This document shows positions 1 through 11,505 of a stretch of DNA of 64,000 nucleotides, one piece after another. Every line of letters begins with the position of its first letter. The stretch's first letter is position 1. A program made the translations under genes and the position numbers. The DNA is taken from NCBI GenBank assembly GCA_963811905.1, contig CAWETK010000014.1, positions 1-64,000 on the forward strand. The letters are read 5' to 3'. The notes below the pieces were generated by a model. The model worked only from the letters and a program-made list of their open reading frames with translations. It ran no database searches and was not told the origin of the DNA. Source of the DNA: DATFVA01 sp963811905. Lineage in GTDB: Bacteria > Bacteroidota > Ignavibacteria > Ignavibacteriales > Ignavibacteriaceae.

Positions 1-873
1 ATTTACAAAATACTATCCTGCCTCTATAAGAAAAATTTATTTGATTTAGATAAACCTTTGCATTTTCATAATCTACATAATAGCTAGTAGTGGTAGAGCG
101 CTTATTATTGGTACCGAATTAAGATGATTGTGCAAATGCCAGAATTGTATCTAAGTAAAAATAAGTTACCATCTGCTAATGACGTATTGGATTGGACTCT
201 TACATAATTTCTATAACGATAGAGTGAAGTTTATTTCTATCTCAACCGATTTTGGAAATCCAAAAGTTGATTTTATTAGATAAGGGAAGCTCTTGGCTGC
301 TGCTTTCTTTAGTCGTTTATAGAAAGATACAAAGTGTGAGAAAAATTTACTTAATAATTTATTATTTAGTAGTATCCAAACTCCCTCGCTCTTAGTTTTA
401 CCCTGTGGTAATTTCTTTAATAGTATTAGAATATTTGTCGTTAAACGCTTAATACCTAGTTGGCCAGGGCTGTCGTTTCCAAAACCATATCTATATTGGA
501 AATGGAAAAAGATGCTGCTTATTGGAAATCCCTGCAGAATTAATGAGTATGTAAAGCTTGATAATGCTACGCATTGGTGATTATGTGATGATTGCTACGG
601 TATGGCGTACCTGCCATTGGGTAAATCCATGGGAACTGCAACGTGATAGACTGTACCCATGGTTAATGCAGGGTGAAAAGAGACTCCTCACCAACCATAC
701 TTGAAGACGATGTCTGGATTGGTACGAATGCTGATCACTTTACCGGGTTAGCTGATTGCAAAGGGAACGCTCGTGGCTTGCCGGTGCTGTGGTTACAAAG
801 GACACTAAGCCTTATAGTATAGTTGGTGGCGTTCCCGCTAGATTTATTAAAAACTCCAGGATATCGTGAGCCC
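1..873. other. Noisy inverted copy of 931-1785 (probable foldback artefact)
   Basis: Read in reverse complement, the right arm (931 to about 1785) matches this stretch base by base with many scattered substitutions and short indels. The junction is a near-perfect match: ATATCGTGAGCCC at 861-873 faces GGGCTCACGATAT at 931-943, with a 57-base loop. The left arm has no usable reading frame, whereas the right arm still encodes an acyltransferase and part of the next gene. Noise of this kind at the very end of a contig is what an uncorrected long read that turns back along its own complement would give. A real but decayed inverted duplication is less likely. Confidence 0.8.
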
Positions 874-934
874 AATGAACGTGTATTCGATAACCCCTGA
901 ACATGGCCTTCAATTATTATGGCACCTTTTGGGC

Positions 935-1414
935 TCACGATATCCTAGATTTAATAAATCTTGCAGGTACACCACCAACTATACTATAAGGTTTTGTGTC
1001 TTTTGTAACCACAGCACCGGCAGCCACAATCGTTCCCTTTGCAATCACTAAGCCCTGTAAAATAATAGCATTAGTTCCAATCCAAACATCATCTTCGAGT
1101 ATCGTTGGTGAGGAATTCTTTTCACCTTGCATTAACATGGGTACATCTATTCTTGCAGTTCCATGTATTTTACCAAGGCAGGTTGCATACCTAGCAATCA
1201 TCACATAATTTCCAATTTGTACATTATCCAATTTTACATACTCATTAATTCTGCAGTGATTTCCAATAATAATATCTTTTCCATTTCCAATATAAATATG
1301 GTTTTGGAAACGACAATCTTGGCCAACTGGTATTAATCGTTTAACGATAAATATTCTAATACTATTAAATATTTTACCACAAAGATAAACTATATAATTA
1401 GGGAGTTTAAGATA
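935..1414 (-). CDS. Left-handed beta-helix (hexapeptide) acyltransferase
   Basis: This is a sugar O- or N-acetyltransferase of the LbH/WbbJ type, expected to acetylate a sugar precursor of the surface polysaccharide in the cytoplasm. Imperfect hexapeptide turns run through the protein (IGNGKD, IIIGNH, VQIGNY), followed by the typical C-terminal run with DDVWIGTNAIIL, GTIVAAGAVVTKD and GGVPARFI. The frame is open back to a TAG at 1415-1417 and homology reaches at least to about 1390, but no ATG or GTG begins it. The first usable start, TTG at 1231, would delete half the coils, so a frameshift or miscalled start near 1,400 is likely. The gene is the source of the inverted copy at 1-873. The acceptor sugar cannot be named. 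Confidence 0.75.
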   Translation of the reverse strand, partial: YLKLPNYIVYLCGKIFNSIRIFIVKRLIPVGQDCRFQNHIYIGNGKDIIIGNHCRINEYVKLDNVQIGNYVMIARYATCLGKIHGTARIDVPMLMQGEKNSSPTILEDDVWIGTNAIILQGLVIAKGTIVAAGAVVTKDTKPYSIVGGVPARFIKSRIS

Positions 1415-1432
1415 CTATTAAATAATAAATTA

Positions 1433-2585
1433 TTAAATAAATTTTTCTAATTCTTTATATCTTTTATATACAACTAAAGAAAGTAGCAACCAAGAATTCC
1501 ACCTCATAAAATCTATTTTGGATTTCCAAAATCTATTGAGATAGAAATATACTTTACCATCGTTATAGAAATTTTGTAGAGTCCAATCCAATACATCATT
1601 AGCAAATGATAACTTATTTTTAGTTAGAACTATTATTGCATTTGCACAATCTCTTAATTCGGTACCAATAATTGACCTACCACTACTACTATTATGTAGA
1701 TTATGAAAATGCAAAGGTTTATCTAAATCAAATAGATTTTTCTTATAGTCTTCTAAACCCAACAAATACTTTTCTAAATAATATTCTTTGTCTCTTGCGA
1801 CTTGCAACATTTCTAAATTGAATCTATCATAAACGCGGTATGAAAACCATCAGAGTAACTTAATGTTTTTGAATATGGCCATGATCCATCTAATCTTTGA
1901 TGTCTAAACAGAAAATTAAGAATTTTCTTAATCTTAGTTAGGTATAATGGGTTTGGATCAATACCATATAATAAGGCATAGAATTTACCAATTTTCGCAG
2001 TAGCATTATAAGTTTCATCAAATCTATCAAAATGGTACGAATAATTTATTTCATTTTCATCTTCAACTTTAGGTAGTTTATTCTGAATTAAATTGTAAAA
2101 ACTTATAATATTATTTAACAATTCAGGATCACGTTTCTTTTTATAAAGCTCTATTAGTGCAAACATTAGAAATAAAGAAATAATTAGGGAGACCTTCCCA
2201 GGCCCAGAACTATAACCACTTAAACTAACATTAAAAGCAAACCCGCTAAATAAAATATTCACCTAACTCTTTTGGTTTATTTTGTTTGAACCATTCGTAA
2301 AGATTTTCAATCTGGTTAATATATCTATTATAGTCTAATGCTATTAATGATGATAGTAAAAGAGCGTTGGATTTTGAGTTATTTGATTTAGGTATCCCAA
2401 GCAGTATTCTAAAATTAATAGGTGAAATTTTATTTATAAATGAGATTTTTGTAATGGTTCCATGGCATCTGATTAATTACACGATATTTCGAATTGTAAA
2501 AATCGAATGGATCATAACCCATAAGTTTATGCTTATACATAGTACTGATAAGATCATCTATTATAGGATCCAAATTTATCTTCAA
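1433..2585 (-). CDS. Alpha/alpha-toroid-like protein of polysaccharide loci (frameshifted)
   Basis: Three or four reading-frame pieces join into one protein of about 385 residues. An N-terminal part contains YKHKLMGYDPFDFYNSKY; a middle part contains INKISPINFRILLGIPKSNN and then YNRYINQIENLYEWF; the C-terminal part has RLDGSWPYS and YSDGFHTAFMIDSI. Breaks lie near 2,430, 2,265 and 1,811. The pattern 'GYDP.D..NS ... P.N.R.llgi.k ... DGSW.Y ... FHT' is one I associate with an uncharacterised helical family found in exopolysaccharide clusters, often misnamed in databases, with a (alpha/alpha)6 barrel look. No catalytic role can be assigned. The probable start (TTG at 2585) overlaps the stop of the upstream glycosyltransferase, so the two are translationally coupled. 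Confidence 0.55.
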
Positions 2586-3649
2586 TGAAACTTCTCAGTG
2601 TAACTATTTAGTCTGGACACAACTTTCGACGCTAAAAATCTTTTTTGAGCATAATGGCTATTGTACATAGAAATATTTTTCAGTCTATCAATATTTTCAA
2701 TTAACTTTATTACTTGTTTTGTAATTTCTTCGGCCGTAATACTATTTAAGAAATAACCATGTCGTTCATCAACAAAGAAATCTGTAACCCCACCTACTCT
2801 TGTAGTAACAATAGCTAATCCCTGGGCCATGCATTCCAAAACAGCGTTGGGCATTCCTTCCGATAAAGATGGAAATATTAAGATATGGGTTTGTTCTAAT
2901 AATGTTTTTTTTTGTACACCTGAAATATAACCATGAATGAAAATATTTTCAGTTTTTAAAGTCTCAACTCTTTCTTTTACAGAATCTAATTCAGTGCCAG
3001 ATCCAGCTATATGCAGCTCAATATTTTTATAATTTTTATAAAGTAACTCAAATGCATCTATAGTCTGGTAAATACCCTTGTAACTCTCAACTCTGGAGAA
3101 AAAGAGCAAACGTATTTTATTGCAAGATTTTTTTGTTCCAGAAACTAAGTTATCATCAACAACCGTTGTTTCAACAATAATCTCCTTGTCACACCCCCAC
3201 TCAAGAAGTCTGTTTTTGAACTGCTTTGACAAAGGACTATTATTTCATCCGCTATAAAATAATGCTTTTAAACCATTCAAGTTTATTTGATTTAATATCT
3301 TCTTGAACCTTATCATCATCTAAAAAAAACTATTACTCTTTTACCGCGCAATTTGGAAAGCTTTAAGTATAGAGCATCTCTTTTTAAGCCTACCCAACCT
3401 AATGAAGTATTAAGAATAATTAGTTTGTATCTTATATTAAACATTACTACGATAAATCTAAATAAATCATAAATATATTTTATTAATAATATTATTTTTA
3501 AACCATTATATGGTTGTTGTTTTTGGACCTCGATAAAAATATACATAATCATTGCCCAAATAATTTTTGATTGTTTTATAGTAGTTTGATATACCACCCT
3601 TGCAAGTTAAATGTGGGGTAACGATTAGAATTTTACTTTGTATTTTCAT
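2582..3649 (-). CDS. GT4-family glycosyltransferase (frameshifted)
   Basis: This is a retaining GT-B glycosyltransferase acting on the growing lipid-linked repeat unit at the inner membrane. The N-terminus, from ATG at 3649, reads MKIQSKILIVTPHLTCKGG followed by ISNYY, the GGisN-type loop of GT4 enzymes. The C-terminal half (to 2582) has the nucleotide-sugar domain with LLFFSRVESYKG, ELHIAGSGTE and SLSEGMPNAVLECMAQG, which holds the E-x7-E motif. The reading frame breaks near 3,600, 3,310 and 3,235. Restored length is about 355 residues, normal for the family. It overlaps the upstream PaaK-like gene by 17 bases. Donor and acceptor sugars are unknown. Confidence 0.8.
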
Positions 3650-5007
3650 TCGACCTATCGATTAAGAGTTTATACTTACCATTTTCATTAATCTCAATCT
3701 TATCAACATACTTAATAACGTATTGAATTTTATCCGCTAAATAACTATTTAAGTTATCGGTGATTACCTTTTCTTCAGATTTATCAATTTTTCTACTCAG
3801 TACTAATTTTATAATTATTCTATTATTACTTATCTTTTCTATTTGATATTGTTTAATACTGTTAACCAACCGCAATAATTTACTTCCAAAAAAGCTGGGA
3901 CTACTAAGTTTCCACCATTAGGTAATTCTATGATATCCGAAACACGACCTTCGATAGTTCTAAGAAATGAAAATCCTAATTTTTCTGAATGAAGATTTGA
4001 TGATATTGCCATATCACCATTTTTATATTTAATAAATGGCATTACAAAATTATGTAGATGAGTTATAACCAAAGGTTTTTCATTATTAGAGTAATGGTAA
4101 TTGTAATCATATTCCACATATACATTTGTATCCATAATAGCATATTCCTTTTCGAACTGATTCTGATAGGCAATTCCATTTATTTCTCCACAACCATAAC
4201 AATCATACACTGGCCCAAGAACTTTCTCAATCAAATCTCTTTGATAACCATGTAAGTTTTCACCAGTGGTGAGTACTCTCTTAAACCTTCCAACCGCCAT
4301 CACATTATTTACTTCTATAAATTTTGCTAATAAATAGATGGCGTTAGTATATCCGTCCACATAACTAAATTTATTCTTTTTGATTATACTAATAATTTCA
4401 TTAAAACCATTGGGATCATTTAACTTAAAAGCTGGGTATTTATATACATTAAATATTTTAGATTTAACTTTTGAAGGAAATTTCTTCCACTGCACATTTA
4501 CAGCGTTCGGATTGCCCCATATATGCAAACCTCTATCACCGAAATTCCAACCCGTTAGCAACCATCCATAATATGATGCGGCTCTTCCAGCGCTCCTTGC
4601 ATTATTATCATGTAAATATTTTACAGGTTGGCCAGTAGAACCGCTTGAACTTCCCATGTAATTTTTTTTTGATATCAAATTCTTTGCTATTAAATTATCA
4701 AAGTTATCTTGAATATCTTTTCTCGTTAAAAAAGGAATAACACTGAATTCTTCAATATCCTTAAACTTATAAGGGTCAAATCTAATTTCGCTGAATCGTT
4801 TGTAATAAAAGGAAGTGTTTTCGTACGCATGGTTAATAATTCTTTGAGCTTTAATAATTGATATTCTAAAATTTGTTTTTGTGTCCAGCGTGATGATTCT
4901 TCAAAAAGTTTCAAGAAAGATTTAATATTGGTAGCATTTACATTATCCATTAGTGGAAGAATAATATTTTTAATTAAATTATTTCTCATTAAACCAAATA
5001 TTCCCAT
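3633..5007 (-). CDS. PaaK/CapK-like adenylate-forming enzyme (frameshifted)
   Basis: This is a member of the phenylacetate-CoA-ligase-like family found in capsule and O-antigen loci (CapK type). The core carries the AMP-binding P-loop SSSGSTGQPVKY, then VDGYTNAIYLLA, RVLTTGENL, and YGCGEINGIAYQ, which corresponds to the adenine-binding region, and an RTIEGRVSDII hinge. The N-terminal helical part (4726-5007) and the small C-terminal domain (3633-3875) are each in other frames, with breaks near 4,720-4,800 and 3,850-3,875. Either ATG 5007 or ATG 4989 may be the start; both overlap the end of the asparagine-synthase-like gene. The family is thought to activate acyl or amino-acid groups for transfer to sugars; the substrate is not evident here. 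Confidence 0.75.
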
Positions 5008-6804
5008 CTAATAAATTCTTCCAGACTAATAGTGAAAAATAATTTTGATCAACTTTATTATTTAGATTTAATTCTTCTATGGGTTTATTGATTGATATAT
5101 TATTAAAATGATTCATACTGCTTGATAAATAATTATTTATATCGTGTTTAAATTTATTATGATCATAAATTAGCCCGTGGCCATGTGTTTTCTTTATAAT
5201 TTTATTGTGAAATCTTTTACTTAGAATTTTTAACATACCACTGTTGGATAAGAGATCTTGTATCTTATACCCTCTATCAGTTATAAATCGTGAAAGCACG
5301 GGTGAATTTCTTTTTATAAGCACTGCATACAACTTACTTCGGGCAAATCTTATTTTTTTATCCTTTTTAGAAAAATAATTATGATGAGCGCCAAAATATG
5401 GTGTTTGAGCAATTTTCTCCAAGAAATTTAATTGTGTAAAAGGCGATATATTAGTTATTCTATGAGAGGATGCACTTACTTCAGACCCAAAGTACATATT
5501 TTCTATTGTGCTTAATAAGAATGCATAAAAATTTTGGTTTTGTGTGTACTCTTTCCTATGATATTCACTAATAACTAATAGATTTTCAAAAAATTGATTC
5601 CATACATCTTCAGCAATTAAGTAACCTGGATTTTCCTGTAGAAATTTATGTTTAATTCTGGCATATAGCTTTTCTCCATCATAAGTATCAAAAATCAACT
5701 TAATATATTCGTTATAAATATGTCCTGTTGAGCTTACAGATTTTAGTAAATTACTTCCGCAATTACCTGTAATTATGAAGTTAGACATGTTTGTAAGTTT
5801 TTCCATAGCATACAAATAATGACCCACATTAAAATTTCTAAATCCATTTGAGTAGTAAATAGTTTTCAATCCATACGAGTAAAAATAGTGTTTTATAAAA
5901 TCTTCATCTAAATAAATGGGAATGTACTTCAAGTTTAGTGCACTGGAAATCAATTTTGGAATCTTAATATCCAATGAATTTTCTGTTCCGAATGAGTATA
6001 GATAAAATTTATCATTCTTGTTTAAAAAGTAGGATAGAATTAGTCTCCCATCCCATCCACCAGTTAATGAGAGGCCAAAAGGTTCGTTTGTTCTTACTAA
6101 ATTATTCGTGATTGATTGAAGAGCTTCATCTACAATTTCAATACCACTATTAAATGAGTATTTAGGTTCATTCATTAATGAATATGGATCCCAGTATCTC
6201 TTCAAGTTATGTTATTATTATTAGCCCTAATAATAGTTGAAGGGGGTAATATATTAATTTTACTTATAAAGCTTTTATAAGAAATCGGATAATTAAAAAT
6301 CATTTTTTCCAATAAAACCGCTTCATTTATTTTTCTATCAATAAATGGAATCTTGAGCAAATAGTTAATATTAGTCGCAAAAACAAACTTATTATTGTCC
6401 GAATAGTAGTACAGTCTTTGAAAACCAAGCGGATCATTACATATGAAGATTTGCTTATTTTTTTTTAAGTATAAAACAAAAGTAAAAGAACCCGTAAAAA
6501 TATCTGAATTGAATAGAGCTAAATTAGAGGCTAGATTAAGTAAAAATTTCTTTTTGGCAGCTAGGGTTTGTAATAAATCGTATTCTATTATTTTTCCTGA
6601 ATAAGCAAAAAATATTTCTTCATCAGAAAAATAATTTATATCTGATTTTTTAGCCTTAAATGGAATCCCCCAACCAATATTTTCAGTTTGTACGAGAACT
6701 TTGAGGTTACCTGATCTTCCAAATATCTCTGATAGAATATTTTTGGAATTTGACGCATATTCATTCCCTGAAATGAAGATTCCTAAAAAATCGTTAATGA
6801 ATTC
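4979..6804 (-). CDS. Asparagine-synthase-like amidotransferase (frameshifted)
   Basis: The C-terminal 408 residues form an asparagine synthetase-type ATP pyrophosphatase domain: the PP-loop appears as SLTGGWDGRLILSYFL, with YLYSFGTENSLDI after it. Upstream, in another frame (about 6210-6804), an N-terminal Ntn-like domain can be read (NDFLGIFISGNEY, VLVQTENIGWGIPF, FFAYSGKI, NSDIFTGSFTFVLYL, ICNDPLGFQRLYYY). It lacks the catalytic Cys expected at position 2, and no standard start codon is visible; the frame is open from 6804. Frames break near 6,205. In polysaccharide clusters such proteins are thought to amidate uronic or amino-sugar acids, but loss of the glutaminase Cys means ammonia would come from elsewhere, or the protein does something different. 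Confidence 0.7.
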
Positions 6805-6866
6805 TTATAAAAATAATTTATACAAGTTTTGGAAGATTAAATAAGGTTGTTGTTTATTGTAGCCTT

Positions 6867-7958
6867 TCACTTTAAAATAATTTCGAGTTGTGAGAATAGT
6901 TTCCTATTCCTAAATTTTCCTATTCCAATTCTATCAATCCGCTTTTTATAATCTTCAATTTTCTTCAACTTTCCAATAGTTGTTGCTTTGTAGCCGAGTT
7001 TTAATGCCGTGGAGTGTACAAATTCAGAATTTTCGCAATCCGGCCAGCAGATGTATTCAATCGTTTTATTTAATCTTTTTTCTAATATTTGTTTGGCCAA
7101 GAGCAATTCTTTATTCACTCTTGAAGAATACTCAGTGTCATTCTCTTTTTTGATTACGATGTTAGCCTTTTCACTGAATTCAATTTTAGCTTCATTTAAT
7201 TTATTTATTATAATACGTGGGTTATCAATATTATTTTTTTTTAAGCTATTATATGTAAAAATCGATTTATCAATAAATTGGGGATTAATCTCAACCTTTC
7301 TCGCAATAATAGATGAAGCTTCCCTGAAAATAGGAAATCCGTAAGGAATTAATTTTCTAAATGTTTTATCCGTAAAATAAACCGGAATAGCATCTGGGAA
7401 TAAATTCCAGATAGGATAAATAGATGACGAATTCGGATGGTGATAGCCAACAATTTCATCTGAAATAAAATATTTAGTATGGGTCAAATTATGCGATTGA
7501 ATATCTACCAGCCCACTTCTCTCCATTATTTCTATTTCTTGCCAACTTAAATAACCAGTGTACTCTAACTCATTAAATGATACTTTATTTTCCCAATAGT
7601 CATTAAGATTTTTCCTTACTACCGATTGTGTATTTATACATTCTGGTGATACGAATATTGTAGCCTTGATGTTATATTTTTTTAGTAGTGGGAAAACATA
7701 AATCCAATTATCTGCATATCCATCATCAAAACTTAGTACCATCTTATTTTTAGTCATTAAACTGCTATCATTTTTAGCAGTGTAATAATAATTTAGATCA
7801 ACAAAATCTATCTTTGCTTTGGTTAAAAAGTCTAAAAAAGAAATGAAATAATCTAATTCAACTGTTAAAAAATTTTTAATCCAATTAGGATTTTGAGAAG
7901 GGGCTATTGAATGAAAATAAACTACCGGAATAGGATTTGAATTAAACATTTGCTTCAT
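6867..7958 (-). CDS. Polysaccharide deacetylase (NodB/CE4 family)
   Basis: The protein has 363 residues in one intact frame, one of few unbroken genes in this cluster. The metal and catalytic motifs are visible: SFDDGYADN with Asp78-Asp79, and SHNLTH with His156 and His160 (H-x3-H). The two motifs are separated by an insertion typical of larger CE4 proteins, and a long insertion (about residues 165-300) follows before a C-terminal motif region. No signal peptide is seen, so it may act on a cytoplasmic or membrane-linked precursor, removing an N- or O-acetyl group. It lies 18 bases upstream of a glycosyltransferase in the same operon. Confidence 0.8.
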   Translation of the reverse strand: MKQMFNSNPIPVVYFHSIAPSQNPNWIKNFLTVELDYFISFLDFLTKAKIDFVDLNYYYTAKNDSSLMTKNKMVLSFDDGYADNWIYVFPLLKKYNIKATIFVSPECINTQSVVRKNLNDYWENKVSFNELEYTGYLSWQEIEIMERSGLVDIQSHNLTHTKYFISDEIVGYHHPNSSSIYPIWNLFPDAIPVYFTDKTFRKLIPYGFPIFREASSIIARKVEINPQFIDKSIFTYNSLKKNNIDNPRIIINKLNEAKIEFSEKANIVIKKENDTEYSSRVNKELLLAKQILEKRLNKTIEYICWPDCENSEFVHSTALKLGYKATTIGKLKKIEDYKKRIDRIGIGKFRNRKLFSQLEIILK

Positions 7959-7976
7959 ATAGCCTTGTAATGACTT

Positions 7977-8989
7977 TTAAATGGTTTCTAGAGAGTACTT
8001 CTGAATAAACTCTTCTCTTGCTTTCATTGTAAGCTCTTTCAACTTTTTTAGGTTTGTGATTTTCATATCAATCTCTCTGAATAAATCTGTTTTTCCATTT
8101 ATTATAAAGTACGGATAGCCACTAAATATTTCTCTCATCGCAGGAATATCACTCGTTAAAACTGGTGTACCGCATAAAATACTTTCTACAACTACATTTC
8201 CAAATGACTCATATTCTGATAAAAATAGAAGAAGTGAACTACTCCGAAATTCATTTTCAATTTTATCCATATAACCTTTAATTTCAACACATTCTGATAA
8301 CCCCAACTCCTTAATATATTCTTTTAATTTTTCTTCGAGAGGCCCCTTTCCAATAAGGCTAAAATGTACATTTTTTATTCTTGTCTTCAGGTATTTTGCG
8401 ATGTCTAGCCATAAAAATAAATTTTTACCGATAACAAATCGACCTACATATATTATTTTTAGGCAGCTTGCATCTATTTTGCTGGGCTAAATACATCTGT
8501 ATTAAAAGCATTGTACAACACATTTACCTTAAACTTACCAGAAATCTGTTCATTAAATCTTTGTTTACTGTACTCAGAATTAGCAATTATGAATATTCTT
8601 GTCGACAATGCCATCCGCCAAAATATTTTTAATATATATTTTGTACGTTTTTTTTTGAATTATTTAGTTCCTCTTATGTGATAAATAATTTTTTTCTCAG
8701 AAAATATCTTCGATAAAAATAAAACTACCGGTCCAGTATTTAATAAATGAAAAATACCTGCTCGATTTCTTAAAATGTATTTCACATACTTAAGATATGC
8801 GATTATATGGCCATTACCACCATAATATACATTTGCTTTTGTTTTATTAAAAATATTCGTATTCGGTCTTTTTAGCGAAAATATGTTTATTGTATATCTC
8901 AGACCTAATGAATTGATATAATTAAAAAGAGATTTTTCTATTCCTCCCAGATCAGCTCTCCAAATCACATATGTAATCACTCTAGACAT
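7977..8989 (-). CDS. GT4-family glycosyltransferase (frameshifted)
   Basis: The N-terminal part from ATG 8989 reads MSRVITYVIWRADLGGIEKS, with the GGIEkS loop of GT4 enzymes, and continues to about residue 109 (IIYHIRGTK). The middle (8306-8660) is readable only after several frame changes: IIYVGRFVIGKNLFLWLDIA and HFSLIGKGPLEEKLKEYI. The C-terminal piece (7977-8306) has LFLSEYESFGNVVVESILCG, with its E-x7-E motif. The reconstructed length, about 335 residues, fits the family. Its start overlaps the end of the upstream CgeB-like gene by about 8 bases. Sugar specificity is unknown. Confidence 0.75.
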
Positions 8990-10016
8990 ACTTCAAAACA
9001 CGTTGTGCGAATTTCTTAGAAGTGTAATTTGATAAAACAATTTCCCTAAGTTCATTTATCTTCTGGATCCTTTTTATCCTCATTATTCAAATAATAGTCA
9101 AATATTTTATGCATTTCATTATAATTTTCAATAATTGGTATTTCCGCTTCACTAAATAAACTCACTGTATCACGTCTATATTCTACTATTGGTAATATTC
9201 CCGCTCCGATGCAATCAAATATTTTGGGATGAATTCCTGTAATAACTCCAGGATATGTATCCACGGGGGCTATCTTACAACAATTAAATATTGTATTCAT
9301 TTTTTCAAAACTGTAAGGCTCTTTCTTTAATATGAATTTACTTTTTACTGGTCAGGAAATTTAGTTAACCATTTTAACCATCCATCATTACCATGGACTT
9401 TAATATTAAATCTTGCAAGCTTATTAAGAAACAATGCTCTTTTAAAACCGTTTGAGTCCCAGGCAATTGCCAATAAATACCAAATCGGCTAATAATTTCG
9501 AAGATCTTCCTCAGAGACGTCTATTTTATTAAAAGTTCTATCATCGACCCCCGCCTGTTCAAATCTTATATTCGTAATACCAATTCTTTTAAATTCTTCA
9601 ACCCAAGTTGAATCAATTGCAAAAATATGATTGACAACAAACATATTATAAAGAAAATTTGTTTGTCCGCGTGTGAAATGGATTATCAACCATATAGATG
9701 AATACTTTACATTTATGTTGCATTTTTTTTATGGTTTAGGTTTTAACCACCCATGGTTATAAACAAGTACTAAGTCAGGTTCAATTGAATTAAAAGCATC
9801 CAGTATTTTTTGGTTAATATTATTAAAGAAATAGTTTTGGATTTTAGTTCTTGTATGAAAAGGCAACCGATTTGAATATAAATTTAAGCGGTGTAATATT
9901 GTAGATATTTCTTTTTCTGGATCAAAAATCTGCACCTCATGTCCTAGCTGCAAAAATCCAGCGCTAAGAGGCAGATGCAGAGCGAATATTTTTTTTGTAA
10001 TTAATGATATTTTCAT
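8982..10016 (-). CDS. CgeB-like glycosyltransferase (frameshifted)
   Basis: At least four pieces make one gene: an N-terminus from ATG 10016 (MKISLITKKIFALHLPLSAG, SIEPDLVLVYNHGW), a middle (9489-9689: FAIDSTWVEEFKRIGITNIRF), and a C-terminus (9052-9300: GVITGIHPKIFDCIGAG, ILPIVEYRRDTVSLF). The last residues are in yet another frame (NELREIVLSNYTSKKFAQRV) and end at 8982. The C-terminal block resembles the Glyco_trans_1_2 domain of CgeB-type GT-B enzymes, which recognise the donor near a 'fE..a.G...l' loop. The assignment rests on pattern only. Reconstructed length is about 345 residues. Confidence 0.6.
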
Positions 10017-11463
10017 TCAATTCCTTTGTACTCAAACTATTTTCTTTAGTAGCTCTCTTCAGCAAATGATCACTAAACGCCAAAAAGAACGTTAACGACA
10101 TTCCAAGCCTTTTAAAACCAACTAATACTTGCAAAAATCATCATTGATGAACTGTGTAGTAACATTAAACCCAACCAAAAATAGATCAGAAAATTAAAAT
10201 TATTCTTATATCTATTTCTATCGGATAATCGTTTATTTATATCATTTACTTTTAATACATATCCTACATAGAATATCATAAAAATAAATGAAACCTACGA
10301 CTCCTCCGTTTAATAACATTGTACATGCTACATGTAAAATCCATATAATTATAGTATTCAGTTGAAAAACCAAGTCCAATTATCGGATGTTCAACAAATT
10401 TAGATAAGACTCTTGGTAATCTATCTGTCAAGCGAACGAGTGTGCCCCCTGCAGTTAGATCGCCTGAAAAGAGATATTCCACAGTTAATATTCTTGTCCA
10501 AGCGTTTTCAATCTGTTCCTGTACAGTAGGAATAAAATAAAGCGCTATTCCAAAAACTATTGAAATCACAATTGTCCTTAAAAGAACCCTTAAATAATTT
10601 CCTCTTTCATATTTGAGAAAATAAAATATTAACATAAGTAAATATGAAAGGAAAAAGCCACGCGTAGCAGACAGTAATGTTACACCCAACCCGCCAAATA
10701 AGACAAAATAGAGATAAGTTTTACTAAATCTATTTTTTTCAATAACCAAATAATAGACCGCACCTAAGTAACAGAGTAATACCAGAAATATTGCATAAAG
10801 TGGTCTTGCTATATCTTCGTACGGATCAATGATATTCTGTTGATAGATATAATCATACTTGTTAGTCACTAAAAAAGAGAGTTTACTTCCAGTTACAACC
10901 TCCGCAATTTGACTAATCAAAATGATAAATAATATTGAAAATATGTATCCAAAAAAAGATTCATAATCCTTTTTAGAGAAAAGCATCGGGATTGCAAACA
11001 CTAATAGAAGTGGCAGAGTATTTCTAATGGTTGCTAAGATTTTAATTTGATCTACACCAATAATAAACGATATAACAAATAATAATAGTAAATAGAGGAA
11101 TAGCAATAAATAATATGAATTGAATAATGAATTAACTTTTTTCTTTTTCAATGTTGCCTTTAGTAAAAATGCAAAAAGAAAGATTTCCTCCATATATAAA
11201 TTTCTTAACCCACCGGGTAGTATATTAAAGGCCGGTAACAAAGTTTGTTTATGTGCAAAAGATAAGAATAAATTTTGAGTCTCAGATAAGGCAAAGAAAA
11301 GTGCAAACCAAAATGAATTGTTATCGCTTCTCCAAAAAATAATTATTAGAATTAAAAAGTATAATTGTTTTGCAAGTTCAGGAAGGATATATTGTAAGCC
11401 TGTTGTGAGAATAAAAACAAAAATAAAAATAATATGGTCTTTTTCTTTTATGGAATTTTTCAC
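10013..11463 (-). CDS. O-antigen polymerase/ligase-like membrane protein (frameshifted)
   Basis: This polytopic inner-membrane protein is of the Wzy/WaaL class: about ten hydrophobic segments, then a large periplasmic loop carrying LTDRLPRVLSKFVEHPIIGL and GFSTEYYNY, the usual 'hPi.G.G' loop. Behind it, after a frameshift near 10,335, come HVACTMLLNGGVVGF and more membrane helices (IYFWLGLMLLHSSSMMIFA). This layout is that of Wzy polymerases and O-antigen ligases, which cannot be separated by sequence alone. The neighbouring flippase favours Wzy. A stop overlapping the next ATG (ATGA at about 10,013-10,016) is likely, though the last 100 bases need a second frame change. Confidence 0.65.
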
Positions 11464-11505
11464 TGATGCTCTATTACCTAATAAAAATCGCGCTTAATAT
11501 TTTTT

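Noticed and set aside
735..1051. Short frames around the foldback loop
   Set aside because: They lie in the noisy inverted arm or loop; the only real coding content is the acyltransferase on the right arm.
2367..2588. Plus-strand frame opposite the alpha/alpha-toroid-like gene
   Set aside because: The minus strand gives a coherent protein across this stretch once frames are corrected; this is a shadow.
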